A stretch of DNA of 64,000 nucleotides, from positions 4,884,001 to 4,948,000 of the forward strand of contig JAEMBT020000005.1 of assembly GCA_018873245.2 (NCBI GenBank), read 5' to 3'. Positions 1 through 12,273 of this stretch are shown here, piece after piece; the stretch's first letter is position 1, and every line of letters begins with the position of its first letter. The notes below the pieces were generated by a model. It worked only from the letters and a program-made list of their open reading frames with translations, ran no database searches and was not told where the DNA came from. This DNA comes from Archegozetes longisetosus (taxonomy: Eukaryota > Arthropoda > Arachnida > Sarcoptiformes > Trhypochthoniidae). A program made the translations under genes and the position numbers.

Positions 1-1320
1 TGCAGCTTGTGATATCGTGAGTTATTGCCAAAACTTAAATTTGGTTGTCTGTTTTTTTGAAGGCGCTTCGGCCAAAACCAGTTATGCATTCATTGCGATT
101 GTTTTCTCATCATGTAGAACCTCTCTCCGAACTTGTACTTCAAGTTTAATTAATTTGAAAAATTAAAATTTATATTATGATAAGCCTGTGTTGTACAGTA
201 ACAGAATATATGTTTTATATTGAGTCTAAAGAAGTGAAGTTAGATGAGATGGCAGTAAAAGTATGAATATGAAGTCATAAGTTAATGCCATAGTTCTCAG
301 CCTGGTTTAAGTGGTGTTTAATGGCGCGACCGCTTTGATGATACAAAGCAATCTGATAATAAAACAATGACCTAACTTACCTAAATCTACATGTGGGAAG
401 AAGCTGTACGCCTAGAATCTAGAAAATCAACTCTATCCACTCTACAGCGCTTAAGATGAGCCCAATTAAGACTAAATAATTAATTGTAATAACTATGACA
501 ATTAAATTAAATTTACTCGTCTCGCTCTGTCCACTATTTAGGCCGACTGTTAGACATAGTTTTCTCATAAGTACTCAAATTTTTCTATCATTTAAACTGT
601 AATAGTGATACTTAGACGTGACATGATTACATAATCACAACTCATTCTTAACCTCAAGCTATTTTACGCTGTTTGAATTGGATATCAACTTTTACCATCT
701 CTTTTACCATCTCTTTTACTGCCCATCTGATTGACTGCTAAAAAGAAATATGATTCCAGTCGTCTTTTTTATTGATAGTTTTTAATTTATAACTAAATTA
801 ATTATTAAAAGCAACAAATTTCGTATTAATGATAAATGAGTTTTAGCTTAATATTTGAATAATGCATTGAGATTATGTGTTTCTGTATTGAAACTATACA
901 TTTTGTGGCTTTTCTTAAAATTGCTCAACACTTAAGCGTTTTCTATGCCTAAACAATTATCGCTATGAGGTCAACTGATAAAGTGCTCAATTAAATACTT
1001 TGCGCTGAACAACCTTAATTGACTGTCTAATTTATAAAGACTACATCATTAAACCCTTCTCAACTATTAGACTGTTTTAATCCAAGCTTAATAAATTGGG
1101 CTTAAATTGCATAATATTTGCTGTTTTATTATGCATTTTTCTCCGATCATTTCCAAGTGTGTTGAAGTCAAATAAATCAAAATCCCACCCACAGCTACTA
1201 AAATATATCAAATAGTGTTACTTTTCAATATCATATATCAATACATTATCTTTGAGGATATCGTTTTACCACTTCCTGTTGTTTTTTAAATATTCCACAT
1301 ATTCGGCGAAAACATTGAAT

Positions 1321-1411
1321 GCAATGTTATTCTCGTTTGCAATCAATAGAATATTATTCTTCAGAGCAATCAATACAATATGATTCTAGTTTGCAATCAA
1401 TGCAATATTTA
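1321..1411. repeat. Degenerate tandem repeat, about 27-bp unit
   Basis: Three imperfect copies of a unit ending in GCAATCAAT followed by an AATATTATTCT-like stretch lie head to tail, with a fourth partial copy at the right end. It lies in non-coding DNA left of the Sox exon. Confidence 0.5.
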
Positions 1412-1750
1412 GTGTTTTGGTGTGATGGCAATATTTTTCTGCTTTGGTATGATTGATGGAATATTTTGGTATTAATAATTAGAATTTTAGAGGAATTACG
1501 CTCGAGCACTTGGCCATATAATCCCAAGTGAAATCTTTATGCGTGATCGGAGTCTGGCAGCGCATCCCTTATCCCATCTTTTATGGTATGAAAGCCGCAA
1601 AGTTATTTTTCAGTAATGCTGTCCTATGCTTTTCGATCATGTTAAATGTAATTGAATATCCCAGCGTAACATATAATTATTACCTAATCTATGATAGGCA
1701 TACTATATCTTCCCATTTTAGGGAATCAACTTTTTCTTATTTCACTTCAA

Positions 1751-1827
1751 TCTTACAGTATATGTGCATTAATTCACTTTAGTCTTACAGTGTATGTGCA
1801 TTCTTACAGTTTATATGCATTAATTCT
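1751..1827. repeat. Short tandem repeat, TCTTACAGTNTATGTGCAT unit
   Basis: Three copies of TCTTACAGT followed by TATGTGCAT (or a one-base variant) start at 1751, 1783 and 1802. Spacing is uneven because the second unit lacks the AATTCACTTTAG tail. It creates small spurious open frames on the plus strand. Confidence 0.5.
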
Positions 1828-2409
1828 ATGCCTAAATTTATTCTTAATTAATTCTACTTCCAATACCAGTCCCTAAATCTATCGCTATTTATGTTAACTT
1901 CAATCTGCAAGCGTTTTCTCTCGCGAACGTTTCGATTATAGCACACTTTGTAAGCAATTATGCAAATACCACTTGACATAAGTCTCTTATTTCTAGTTTG
2001 TCATAAAGCCCTGTTAAACCTTTGATGGGTAGGAATATAAAGAATGGGTGTTTCCGTTTCATTCTCGTACCGCTCTTTAATTAGGCGACTCTGATCACGA
2101 TTGCTTTCAAGCTCATCAAATGAATGCATCACCTTTTGATCAAATTTGAATTTAGTCTATACTGGCATGAAATTATTGCCTAAGTTAGGGGTGAAGTTAT
2201 GTTGGCATTTGAGGCAGTTTAATAAAACGGCCCAAAAACGAAACACGTTTGAAGATCTAGAATGCCAGATCGCACCTGCCATTACACTATGTTGAGCCTC
2301 CCATTTCATACAGTTGACCTCATCCTTCATTCATTTCCTTCCTAACCATCTTAACACTATCCTACCTAACCTTCCAATCACTCTCTTATTTTCTCTTTTA
2401 TTCTCTTAG

Positions 2410-3950
2410 GCAAGCGATGGCGGGCTCTTACGCCTCAAGAAAGAAGACCTTTTGTTGAAGAAGCCGAAAGGCTCAGAGTACAGCATATGCAGGACTATCC
2501 GAATTACAAGTATAGACCTCGAAGACGCAAGCATGGAAAGAGAAGTTGTAGGGGAGGTCGAACACAAGTTAACAATAACGCTATGTCAATGGCAGATAAT
2601 ATGGGATTAATGGCGATGTACAATTCACAGAGTGGAGCCTCATCTGCATCAGCCTCACATAACATGGACAATCCTGACAACTCATCGATCAGTTCGCCTT
2701 CTCTAGAGTACTGTGGAGTACAAACACCTGAATCGTCTCCACACGGAAGTCCGTTTAGCAATAATGTTGGAGAATCTATCATGCGAAACAACAGAATATT
2801 AGATTCATTTCGTTGCGCTAATAACAACACAAATCCCACTCCAGTCCCTTTAAATCAACACCACTCGACTTCAGTTTTATATACTAGAGATAATTGCAAT
2901 TTATCTCTCGCCAAAGACCCAACCAGTGGTGCGGAATTACAAAATGATTTTGGAACTTTGCCACAAACAAGTGCCTTAACTGACTCCATCAGATCACTCC
3001 CGACCCCTGAGATGTCACCTGTCGAATCTAATGACAAAGAAGCACAAAACCAAATCCATCAAATTCACTTTCATAATCATCTGCATAACCAACAACAACA
3101 ACATCAGATCCTTTCTTACCAAAACACTATATCACGTCCATTATCTATACAAACAGAAGCTCCACAACAACAACAGCAGCAGCAGCAACAACAACTACAA
3201 CATATGATGTTTAGTGACCAAATCAGACATAAACCGAGTGGAGGAATGTCTAGAAGTGCAATGCCTGAGAACCCCGTTAGTCAATTGATATCTCGATTTA
3301 ATGAATCGTCTTTGTTCTTGCGCAATATTAGTCCTCCTTATCGGTTCCGAATGGCTGCACACGAACAAGACGTGAGAAATGAGACAAGTGGTGGTTTGCA
3401 AAACAATATCATGCATGAATCGGGTCTCGAATATTCCTCTCGATCCATGCTTCAGCATCAGCTGGAGCAACCAAGCAGCCAATCACGTGCCATACCATCT
3501 AATTGGCCACATTCGCAAATCCAACATAACATTCCTAACTATAACGGAGATTCGCGACAATGTGCTTATCAGTACGACGTCAAACCTGAGCTTAAACCAA
3601 ATATTCAAATGATGAACATTCAAGACGATGTCGTCGATGATAATCATCATAATTATAATTCATATCTAATGAATGTTCCGTCCAATCAATTGAATGATAC
3701 CGGACTGTTTGAGGGGCTCCCACATGAATCCAATGATTTGGAGCATTTGTTGATCAATAGTAGCCATCAATCATCTGAACAACATATCCATTTGGTTGCC
3801 AATCCTCAAAGTATTAATTATGAGGGACAAACACCAAAACTAGGCCTTAATGATAACCACCAGCAACAGCATCTTAATCATGCCTGTGATAATAAGTTTA
3901 GTTCCGAATTGATTGCAGCCTTGGCTGAAACCAGAGAAATCATTTCTTAA
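2410..3950 (+). CDS. SoxF-type HMG-box transcription factor, last exon
   Basis: This is the 3' coding exon of a Sox gene, a sequence-specific nuclear transcription factor. The acceptor is the AG at 2408-2409. The exon opens in phase 2 inside the HMG box and reads [20 protein letters not shown], then [20 protein letters not shown], which matches the SoxF (Sox7/17/18) HMG third helix and basic tail. The remaining residues are low-complexity and rich in Asn, Gln, Ser and His, with a run of 10 Gln coded near 3167-3196, and end at a TAA at 3948-3950. About 512 residues are encoded here. The N-terminal HMG half is missing because its exon is outside the window or unrecognised. Family placement rests on the [17 protein letters not shown] signature; orthology to fly Sox15 is likely but not proven. 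Confidence 0.88.
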
Positions 3951-6621
3951 TCTTGTTCTAGATTTCTGCCAAAGTTCTCTTTTGATCAAATCTTTCAGAC
4001 TGATTCTGTCGAACAACCAATACTTTCAATTCAAAGTATCGTTTGAACAAATAGTTTCCGATGTCGAATCTTTTGAATTGTACACGATGTCAATTTTAAA
4101 TCCAGAATCGATTCTCTTATCTTTGGGCCACTTTTGTTCTTTGAAAGCGGCCCCTCTAATTATTGAATATTGATAGCAGAGTCCAACTTAATGGTCCTTT
4201 ACTGCATAGGGGTTTCTTTGTATATTGACTCAACTCGCACGAAGATCATAGAATCGGTTCTGAATCAAGCATTACTTTTTACAAGTTGTTTTGTCAATTT
4301 TAGCAAATTATAAGCTAACAAATTTTCTAATGTTCAAAGTTCGATACAGGGAAACGCTTCAGGGTTCATATAGTTGTCATTATGTCTTAATTATGAGGTT
4401 TGTTGTAATTGTAACTAAATTTGATTTTATAGAATAATTCTGTGTTAGTTACCTCGAAACACAAATGTTGAAATATAATATGGTTTAGTATAGATTTAGT
4501 ACAGTATATAATAAATAATTTGGATTGTTATATGACATACAATTGAATGTATGCCAAGTGTAATATTTAAGATTTATTATTTTATCTTAAAAACCTAATG
4601 TAAATTATTGAGCATTCTTATATATTTTGCCTTTCAATGATTATTTTAATATAAATAATATAAACTTAAATTGTATACATTTTATAACTAGTGAAATTAG
4701 AGCATAATTATTGTGGATTGTTTTTTTAAAGCTTTTAAACGTTTTATCCTTCAGTTGAATGTATTTTTAAATAAAAGATCCTCTATTTCATTTGCTTGAT
4801 TGCAGTCTATGATTTTTTCTAATTTATTCCATATAGTTCTAATTTACTCCTACCATTTAAAACTGTTTAAGTTGTGCACCTTTCTATTATTCTCTCTATA
4901 TCGGCTATTCTATGTAGAACCAACCTGCTAAACTTTTCTAAACTTTATCTTTCTTCTTTATTCGTTCTAATAAAATATTCCGAATTATAATTATAATGTC
5001 TATGGCTAAGTCTGGTTCCGAACTTTTTATAAACAAGAATCATAGATAAGCGCTTAATTAAAAAATAGATAAAAAAGCGCTTAATTATGGTCAGATCACT
5101 TGCGTTTTTAGTAAATATTTAACTTCCAGGAAAATTTGAGCACAATCTTCTAAAAATACTCATAAAAGGTAGAATGAAGAAAAGTCAATATTAAAATTTC
5201 CAGAGTATGTTTGTCAGCGAATGTAGATGTAGAATTCTTAGTATAAACTTTTTTCTTATTTAATTACAAGTGGGATAGACTATTTTATAGCTAACGCTTG
5301 GTATGAGTCCACCAGAAAGTTTTCTAAAAGGACCTTCAACAATTTATACAGTAAAACCTGTCTAGCTTTCAAAAGTATTCAGGTGTTTTCTAAAAATCAA
5401 CAATGCTTAAGCAATCTTTTTCTATGACATTTATGCATTGCTGTTTAAAAATCTCTTAAGTACATATGAAAGACAGGTTCTACTGCACTTATAAGATTTC
5501 ATGGACTAAAGTAACATGTAAGAGATCGATAAACCATTGTTATCATATTCACTAACTTTAAGTGCTTTAAAAATAATCTAAAACAATTAAAAACAGACTT
5601 CAGCTACAATTTAATTTGTGCATTTCTGCACTTATTTTTAATTTAAAAGTGTTTGGTCTTATCTGAAAATCTAGCTTTGATGGTATTGTAAACTATTAGT
5701 AATAACTTAAAGGTGAATGAGTTTTAGAGAGAATAAAAATAAGTCTTTATTTCCTAAGGATTTACTTAATCTGTCTGAAAAACTATTTAACTGCATGTTC
5801 AAGTTGAAGAGGTTAGCTGTAAAAGTTTATCTGAGAGTGCAGTTCTAGCCATTAAGAAAACATATACTAAAATATTTGAAGCTTTTTGACAAACTGATAG
5901 AAGCAAGATTGAGATTAGGTAATAATAGTGGAGCGCACTTTACACCAATTAAACTAACTGATAGACTTTTGTTAACGCATCCATATTATTCCACCATTTC
6001 AAACTCATACCACCTAATCGTTATCTTATCAATTCTGTTTAATTCCAATCATTAAACTCCATTTTCAGATATGCTTCTATTCTCTGCATTCATTTCAAAC
6101 AAATCAACAAACTTAAGTAACTCAAAGCTGATCAAAACTTAAGAAGCATGAAATTGGATTAAAGTTGATACGCAAGAAACTTGTGTATAGATTTGGTAAA
6201 GATTATGGAAAAGCATTTTTGTTTTGTAAAGACCTTACTTTGAAATAAATGATGTTTTGACAACTCGCTCTAATTTTCAATGTAAATACAGTGAGTTGTC
6301 TGACATTAATAAATAGCTATATAAAACCACACAAACTTATCGTAATTAAATATATCTCATAATAACTTATTAATCATAACTCAATGACAAAGTGTGAGTA
6401 GTATATACTCTATTCTTCTCTTCAGCTTTTACCAAATTATCTTCTTATCTGGCAATCTCTAAAGTTGAAAAATTCAAAACTCTATTTCAGTAGCAGTAGC
6501 GGAAAACAATAGCTGTTTTCAGATTCAATGTAAAGGCAGAAATGAATAATAAGAAATTAATGCAGTGTTTGTTTACAACTAAAAATGCAAACTAAAGACA
6601 AAAATAGTACTCTCAAGTATC
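3951..6621. other. 3' UTR and intergenic DNA
   Basis: No gene recognised. The left part is the 3' UTR of the Sox gene; an AATAAA-type signal occurs near 4771. The open frame at 3913-4173 overlaps the Sox frame and runs into the UTR without family resemblance. The only structured item is the small inverted-repeat element at 5349-5485. Confidence 0.6.
5349..5485. mobile_element. MITE family A, copy 1 (137 bp)
   Basis: Terminal inverted repeats: the left end reads CAGTAAAACCTGTC and the right end, reversed, reads CAGTAGAACCTGTC; both continue into CTTTCA. A TA precedes the left end, as expected for Tc1/mariner-type insertion. A second copy of the same length at 49102-49237 lies in the opposite orientation and shares internal sequence, including a CTTAAGTACAT block. 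No coding capacity. Confidence 0.75.
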
Positions 6622-6626
6622 AAAAA
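6622..6626 (-). terminator. RNA polymerase III terminator of the tRNA-Ser gene
   Basis: Five A on the plus strand give TTTTT on the transcribed strand, 7 nt past the discriminator base of the tRNA gene. This matches the usual pol III stop signal. Confidence 0.75.
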
Positions 6627-6633
6627 GATGTTT

Positions 6634-6715
6634 CGACGAGGATGGGATTCGAACCCACGCGGGCAATGCCCAATGGATTAGCAGTCCATCGCCTTAACCA
6701 CTCGGCCACCTCGTC
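6634..6715 (-). tRNA. tRNA-Ser (anticodon GCU)
   Basis: An 82-nt class II tRNA on the minus strand. The acceptor stem GACGAGG (6715-6709) pairs with CCTCGTC, followed by discriminator G. The D-arm reads GGCCGAGTGGTTAAGGC and the anticodon loop CTGCTAA is closed by ATGGA/TCCAT, giving anticodon GCT. A variable arm TTGGGCATTGCCC and a T-arm GTTCGAATC follow. There is no intron. Length, long variable arm and anticodon all agree with a serine tRNA reading AGC and AGU. A box and B box are intact, so it looks functional. Confidence 0.96.
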
Positions 6716-6837
6716 ATGTGCTGTATTCAGGTTAAACGATGAGTTTTGTCAGTCAGGCTCGTCCTACTATAAATAGAAAGAGGTTTGAGTGAATTGCTAA
6801 GAGGTGTCGCTATTGTGCAGTAATCACTACATAAGAC

Positions 6838-6918
6838 TTCCTTTTCCTTAAGCCATATTAAGTGCACGTTGGTATCAATATTTTAATACAATTCATTTAA
6901 TAATATCTTCCACTAAAT
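6838..6918 (+). promoter_or_regulatory. Likely 5' TOP leader of eL42
   Basis: A pyrimidine run CTTCCTTTTCCTT lies about 70 nt before the eL42 start codon. Ribosomal protein mRNAs typically begin with C followed by a pyrimidine tract, which couples their translation to TOR/LARP1 signalling. The start site is inferred, not seen. Confidence 0.5.
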
Positions 6919-7236
6919 ATGGTTAACGTGCCCAAGACTCGACGCACTTTTTGTAAGGGAAAGTGTGGCAAACATACCTTACATAAAGTGACTCAATATA
7001 AGAAAGGTAAAGAATCCGTTCACTCCCAAGGAAGACGAAGATACGACCGAAAACAAAGAGGGTTCGGTGGACAAACTAAACCTATCTTCAGGAAGAAGGC
7101 TAAGACCACTAAAAAGATTGTACTGAGAATGGAGTGCTCCGAATGCAAGTATAGGAAACAATTGCCCATCAAGAGATGCAAACACTTTGAGATTGGTGGC
7201 GATAAAAAGAGAAAGGGACAAATGATTCAATTCTAA
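6919..7236 (+). CDS. RpL36A: 60S ribosomal protein eL42 (RPL36A/L44)
   Basis: Protein of the large cytosolic ribosomal subunit near the E site. The 105-residue uninterrupted frame starts [20 protein letters not shown] and ends [10 protein letters not shown], full family length. The zinc ribbon Cys residues are present in CKGKCGKH and [17 protein letters not shown]. The conserved GGQTKPIF segment carries Pro55, equivalent to the Pro that makes yeast eL42 cycloheximide-sensitive. The coding region has no intron, whereas many animal orthologues have one near the start codon. The gene lies about 200 bp from the tRNA-Ser gene and upstream of another ribosomal protein gene in the same direction. 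Confidence 0.97.
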   Translation: MVNVPKTRRTFCKGKCGKHTLHKVTQYKKGKESVHSQGRRRYDRKQRGFGGQTKPIFRKKAKTTKKIVLRMECSECKYRKQLPIKRCKHFEIGGDKKRKGQMIQF

Positions 7237-8362
7237 TATTACCACTTATTATCGATATTATTATGTATTCATTTGTCTAAATTTGATTAAATCTTTTGAA
7301 ATTATTACTCCTCTTCGTTTATTTTTTTATGTACTTCTTATTGTATTACTTTCATTATTATGATCAATATCGATTGTCATCCAAGAGTCATACCAATCAG
7401 TCATACCAAGAGCCAATATTTAGATGTCAATACACTATTGATATTTTACTATTAGTTTATTACTTAATTCAATACTGAATGAAGACTAGGTTTGATTCAC
7501 TTACCATTTCAAGAGGCTTGTTGACAAGTTTGAGTTAATTTCTCATTAACTTTCAGTAACTTAATCACCTGATTTTCAGGTAGCGAGTAGTTTGTTGTAA
7601 TGTCAAACACTTTCTCAAGAAGTCGATCAATTCTGATTAATGTCGGCTAAGTCTTTAAGCAAAAATTGAGTCATTAAATCTTCAAAATTCGAGGTACAGT
7701 ACGTTTACAGATTTGATGAAGTCTATTTTAATCCGAGTAAGAAAAAGTAAAGACAAATGGATCGAAGAAGAAAAGTAGTAAATTCAACTACAATCGATTT
7801 GTTATGAAAGGGATTAACTATGAAACATTTGTTCTTAATTCTAATTTTGCGAAGTATATAACTCAATTTGTTATATCGTTCAAATGGTTATATCTAGCTC
7901 AGTTCAGTCACCAAATCATGGAATACCTTCTAGACAAAGTTAGACAAGAATTTTTCTCAAAATAGCTTAATCACTATCTTAAATTCTGGCTATCAAATTA
8001 GATTTTTATTTAAAATCAAGTACTAGATGTGATCGACTTATTCTTTTGGTATTTGTAATAAATTCAACTTTTATAAAATTGACAAAAGTTTTTTACTTCA
8101 TGAATGCATAAAAGTTGACGGAATGCCTTTAGTGATAATAAAATTATTTTGACAGCAAGGTTTCAGATCAAATATGAGTTAAAGTTATATGTTTGAAGAT
8201 ACGGAAAATAAATTATTAAATAATTACTAAATGAATAAGATATTTGAATGAGAATAGTAAAATAAAGTAAAGGTTAACAAGCTTAGATGAAAGTTCAGAA
8301 ACATTTGATTATTACTATGACTTCCCCAAAGCTGGCGTCCATAAACACAAGCGGTGAACATA
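7237..8362. other. Intergenic DNA between eL42 and uS8
   Basis: AT-rich, no gene recognised on either strand. The left end is the 3' UTR of eL42; the short open frame at 7296-7478 is hydrophobic noise. The right end holds the promoter of uS8. Confidence 0.55.
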
Positions 8363-8434
8363 TCCTTTTCCGTTTCACGTTTGATGTGGTCTCACACTAA
8401 TTCTCTATCGGACAGATTTAAATTAATAAATAAG
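8363..8434 (+). promoter_or_regulatory. Non-coding first exon of uS8 with 5' TOP motif
   Basis: A pyrimidine tract TCCTTTTCCGTTTC begins near 8363. The leader ends at 8434 at a strong donor GTAAGT, and the matching acceptor CAG at 8609-8611 sits two bases before the uS8 start codon. The 5' UTR intron is therefore 8435-8611. The transcription start is inferred from the TOP-like motif. Confidence 0.65.
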
Positions 8435-8508
8435 GTAAGTATTCCACTTAATTTAATTATATTTTAGTTATAATTATAGATAATTATACACTCTATATTT
8501 GAGATTAA

Positions 8509-9071
<563 letters not shown>

Positions 9072-9826
9072 TTAATACATACAATCCGATTATTTGTTAA
9101 ATAAACAACAATTTATTCAGAGTATTTTTGTAAACTTTATTTTTTACGCCTATTGATTCCATCCTCAATTATTATCTAAATATCTTGTTTTTCAATATTG
9201 TTCAATTTTGTTTAGCTATCGGTTTTGAACTAATCTTAGTTTAGCTTAATATTCGTTCTTATGGAATTTGCAATAATTGAGGCGTTCATTTCACTTAAAT
9301 ACTTTCAAATTAAGCTTTGATGGAGAGAAATGGTTGAGATAATGACTTTCATATACAATCAGCCTTTCATTAATTGATAATGATATTAGAACCAAAGTGA
9401 ATGGCTTGAGTTGGCTTTAAGTTTTTGTGAATCTTATAGACTGTTAATTTAACACAAAAATTAATCAATACAAATTTATCAAGAAAGCAATTTAGTGTCT
9501 GATCTTATCCTGGAGTTTAGTTTTTTGTACCCATTAGTTTCATTTACGATCTTATAAGTAGTTTTTGCTAAAATTCAAATTTTCTAATTTGAAAGTTGTT
9601 TCAAGTTTTCCATTGATTTGAATAAAACTTTGACAAAACTGTATAAAGTAGATCTGAATAGCGACCTCTGGTGTAATGCATTAGTTAACAATGGATTTGT
9701 TCAATTGAGCAATAATTTTCAAATCAATACTTAGTCGAAATTTTATTAGTATTTCAATTATTAAACATTCCAAACTGGATTAATAATCAAGTTAAAAGTT
9801 GTAATTGACATATATTTGTGACTACA
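9072..9826. other. Intergenic DNA between uS8 and d4/DPF
   Basis: No gene, RNA or repeat recognised. The right end should hold the d4/DPF promoter, but no TATA or initiator can be assigned with confidence. Confidence 0.5.
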
Positions 9827-11961
9827 ATGTCGTCAATTGAAAACATTCAAATTAGATCTGAGGTGTTGGCTAAGCTGAAAAAGTATAGTATTTTTGTATA
9901 TTTCGATTTAATAATATTATTGTTATTATTAAATTTGATTTCAAATCTTAACCACAAACTAACAGTCACATGAAAGATCAAGCGTATGGAGATGCCATCG
10001 AGAATTCTTCGCGATTCAATGTAAGACTGGTTAACGAGAGAAAACTCCGTCTACCATTTCTGGACGCACAGACAGGAGTTGCACAAAGTATTTATTGATT
10101 ATCACTTATTTGATTGTCGTTTAGTTTATAGTTGATGTATAATTCTGGTGTTAGAGAGACATTTCTATTGAAGGACATTGTTGTCATATGCATAGTATTT
10201 CTCTTACCTAACCTGATCTAACTAGGGTTCATATAACTAAAGCTGATCTAACTTGACCTAGCCCAATCAAACCCACAATTGAAGGTTAGTTAAAGACGAT
10301 GCTTAGTATCGCACATTATCGTGACAACACATGACTCCCTTATACCCAAATCTTACATCAATCATATGCCGATTTTAACCATTTATATCATTAGTCAATT
10401 TATTCGTTAAAACTATTCAAATAATAATATAATTGGTAACCAGGTGACAGTTATATTTGGCCAAGCCATTGGGAACGAATGCCAGGACACACCAGTGGAC
10501 AACTCTATTCATTTCCTGCCAGAAGATGGAGAAAGAAAAGACGTCAATATCTTATGAATGACAATTATTTGACTCGACGTAATCGGGAAAATGATATAAC
10601 TGGTGAAGAGTTGAGTACAATAAATGCAATTGAAAACAATAACAGAATAGACGTGGCCGAGAACTTTGAAAAATTTATCGATGACTCGAAGGAGTCCTGG
10701 CTCAGAGACTTCGATGACGGCAGCGATTTGCCTGACGCCGGAGAGTTGGATGATCCAGAGTCTGATTATGACGACTATGAAGAATATTCAACGCGAAAAA
10801 AGAAGAAGAAAAAAGAGGTACCGAAGAGAAAAAGAGTTGAATATTCGGACGCAGAGAAGCCCTACAGTTGTGACATTTGTGGCGCACGATACAAGACAAG
10901 ACCCGGTCTCTCATACCATTACTCTCATAGTCATCAAAATGATGGATCAAACGGTGTCGGATCTAATAGTAATAATAATGTGCATTCGAGCATGTCTGGG
11001 TCTAACAGTAATAGTGGAAGAAGTGCCATGGCGGATGAGGAGGACATGCCATACACACCTCCGCGTCAATTACACCATCCACCGCCACATCAATCACATA
11101 CAAACCCTGCCTCAATGCCACCTCAAAATATACCTCCAGCACAACATCAGATGTCAATGATGTCATCGCCACATATGCCGCCACAACAAAACTCATCTGG
11201 AATGTCATCTTCTGTTTCCAAATCCTCAAATCCTGAGGACAGTGAAGGTATTGTCACACCTACTCTTTTCTGTTGTGACAGAATTGTCTAAAATTTCTGA
11301 GCTTTTCTAAATTGCTGTTTCTTCGCATACTTTCCATTCTCCATTGCTTTCAATTTCAGAAAATGCTTTCATTAACCTAGGATTTTCAGGTGAGACACTT
11401 CTCTTTCAACTTGTTGTTTACTTTTTAAACCATTGACTTATTCCATTTTATTTATGCGTTTTTAATTTTTTAATTGATTGCATCAATGAGTTAATAATCA
11501 AATTTAATCATTTTTAGGTCAGAAAAGTGCAAGTGGTAAACCATTAGCATCTCCGAGCATGTACTGCGACTTCTGTTTGGGTGATTCTGCAGAAAATAAG
11601 AAAACGAGATCTGCTGAAGAGTTGGTTTCATGCTCTGATTGTGGTCGTTCTGCACATCCGACATGTTTGCAGTTCACTCCAAATATGGTCATATCTGTGA
11701 ATAAGTATCGCTGGCAATGCATCGAATGCAAATCTTGTGGACTTTGTGGCACATCCGACAATGATGTAAAACAATTCGTATTTAATAAATTCATGCTTAG
11801 ATTAGTAAGATTATTGTTATTTTTAGGACCAGTTATTGTTTTGCGATGACTGCGACCGTGGATATCACATGTATTGTCTGAATCCTCCACTATCTGAACC
11901 GCCAGAAGGCTCGTGGAGTTGTCATCTATGCATTGAAGAGTATCACACTCCGAAAAAATAA
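9827..11961 (+). CDS. d4: d4 family zinc and double PHD finger protein (DPF2/requiem)
   Basis: Subunit of BAF-type SWI/SNF chromatin remodellers; the tandem PHD fingers read acylated histone H3. Exons: 9827-9882, 9966-10087, 10444-11247, 11360-11389, 11518-11765 and 11827-11961; phases 2, 1, 1, 1 and 0 agree at every join. The product is 464 residues, or 454 without the 30-nt fourth exon. The N-terminal Requiem domain includes [20 protein letters not shown] and [12 protein letters not shown]. An acidic region and [13 protein letters not shown] tract precede one C2H2 finger ([20 protein letters not shown]). Two PHD fingers start at [10 protein letters not shown] and include [20 protein letters not shown]. 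The linker is rich in Ser, Asn, Pro and His, unlike vertebrate DPF2. Confidence 0.95.
10124..10395. mobile_element. MITE family B, copy 1, in the second d4 intron
   Basis: An imperfect long inverted repeat. The right part contains ATACCCAAATCTTACATCAATCATATGCCG-like sequence, and its reverse complement resembles the left part (GTTGATGTATAATTCTGGTG to TCTCTTACCTAACC). A related copy lies at about 38795-39075. Arms are diverged, edges uncertain by about 15 bp, and there are no open frames. Confidence 0.55.
11360..11389 (+). other. In-frame 30-nt candidate cassette exon of d4
   Basis: The segment is flanked by TTTCAG on the left and GTGAGA on the right, both good splice signals. Including it adds ten residues ([10 protein letters not shown], with the first codon split). 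Skipping it joins phase 1 to phase 1 and also stays in frame. It lies between the C2H2 finger and the PHD fingers, a region where vertebrate DPF2 also carries an optional exon. Alternative use is inference. Confidence 0.55.
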
Positions 11962-12273
11962 TTTCTGACAAATGCTTGCGCATCACTCCAACATTATTCC
12001 CAATTTATTATTGCTCTTTGGCTATTAATATTTAATAAGTTGTAATAATCTTATTGAGAGTCGACTCCCTCTGTATAATGCCTGTATTGCTCTTTTAGAT
12101 ACACCCAAACTTAACATTACGTGCTTTACTCTATTTATTGATAAATGAAGGCGATTTGGATAAAACTTAATCTCATTCAAAGAGTCTGTTATTAAAACAG
12201 CTCGATATGTGAAGTTCTTAAGGGTTTTTATTAAAGTATCTGAACTATACTTTTGTTTTTGCTTAATGTAAAC
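11962..12273. other. Intergenic DNA after d4
   Basis: 3' UTR of d4 and the promoter of the next gene; nothing else recognised. Confidence 0.45.

Larger units (their letters stand above)
1..2409. other. Intron / upstream DNA of the SoxF gene
   Basis: No coding exon recognised on either strand. The 3' boundary is a pyrimidine-rich tract ending in a splice acceptor AG at 2408-2409, so at least the right part is an intron of the Sox gene. The exon encoding the first half of the HMG box was not found and probably lies before the window. Only short degenerate AT-rich repeats are visible. Confidence 0.6.

Noticed and set aside
10666-11160. 164-codon plus-strand frame in the d4 exon
   Set aside because: Shadow of the d4 frame, which carries the Requiem and C2H2 motifs.
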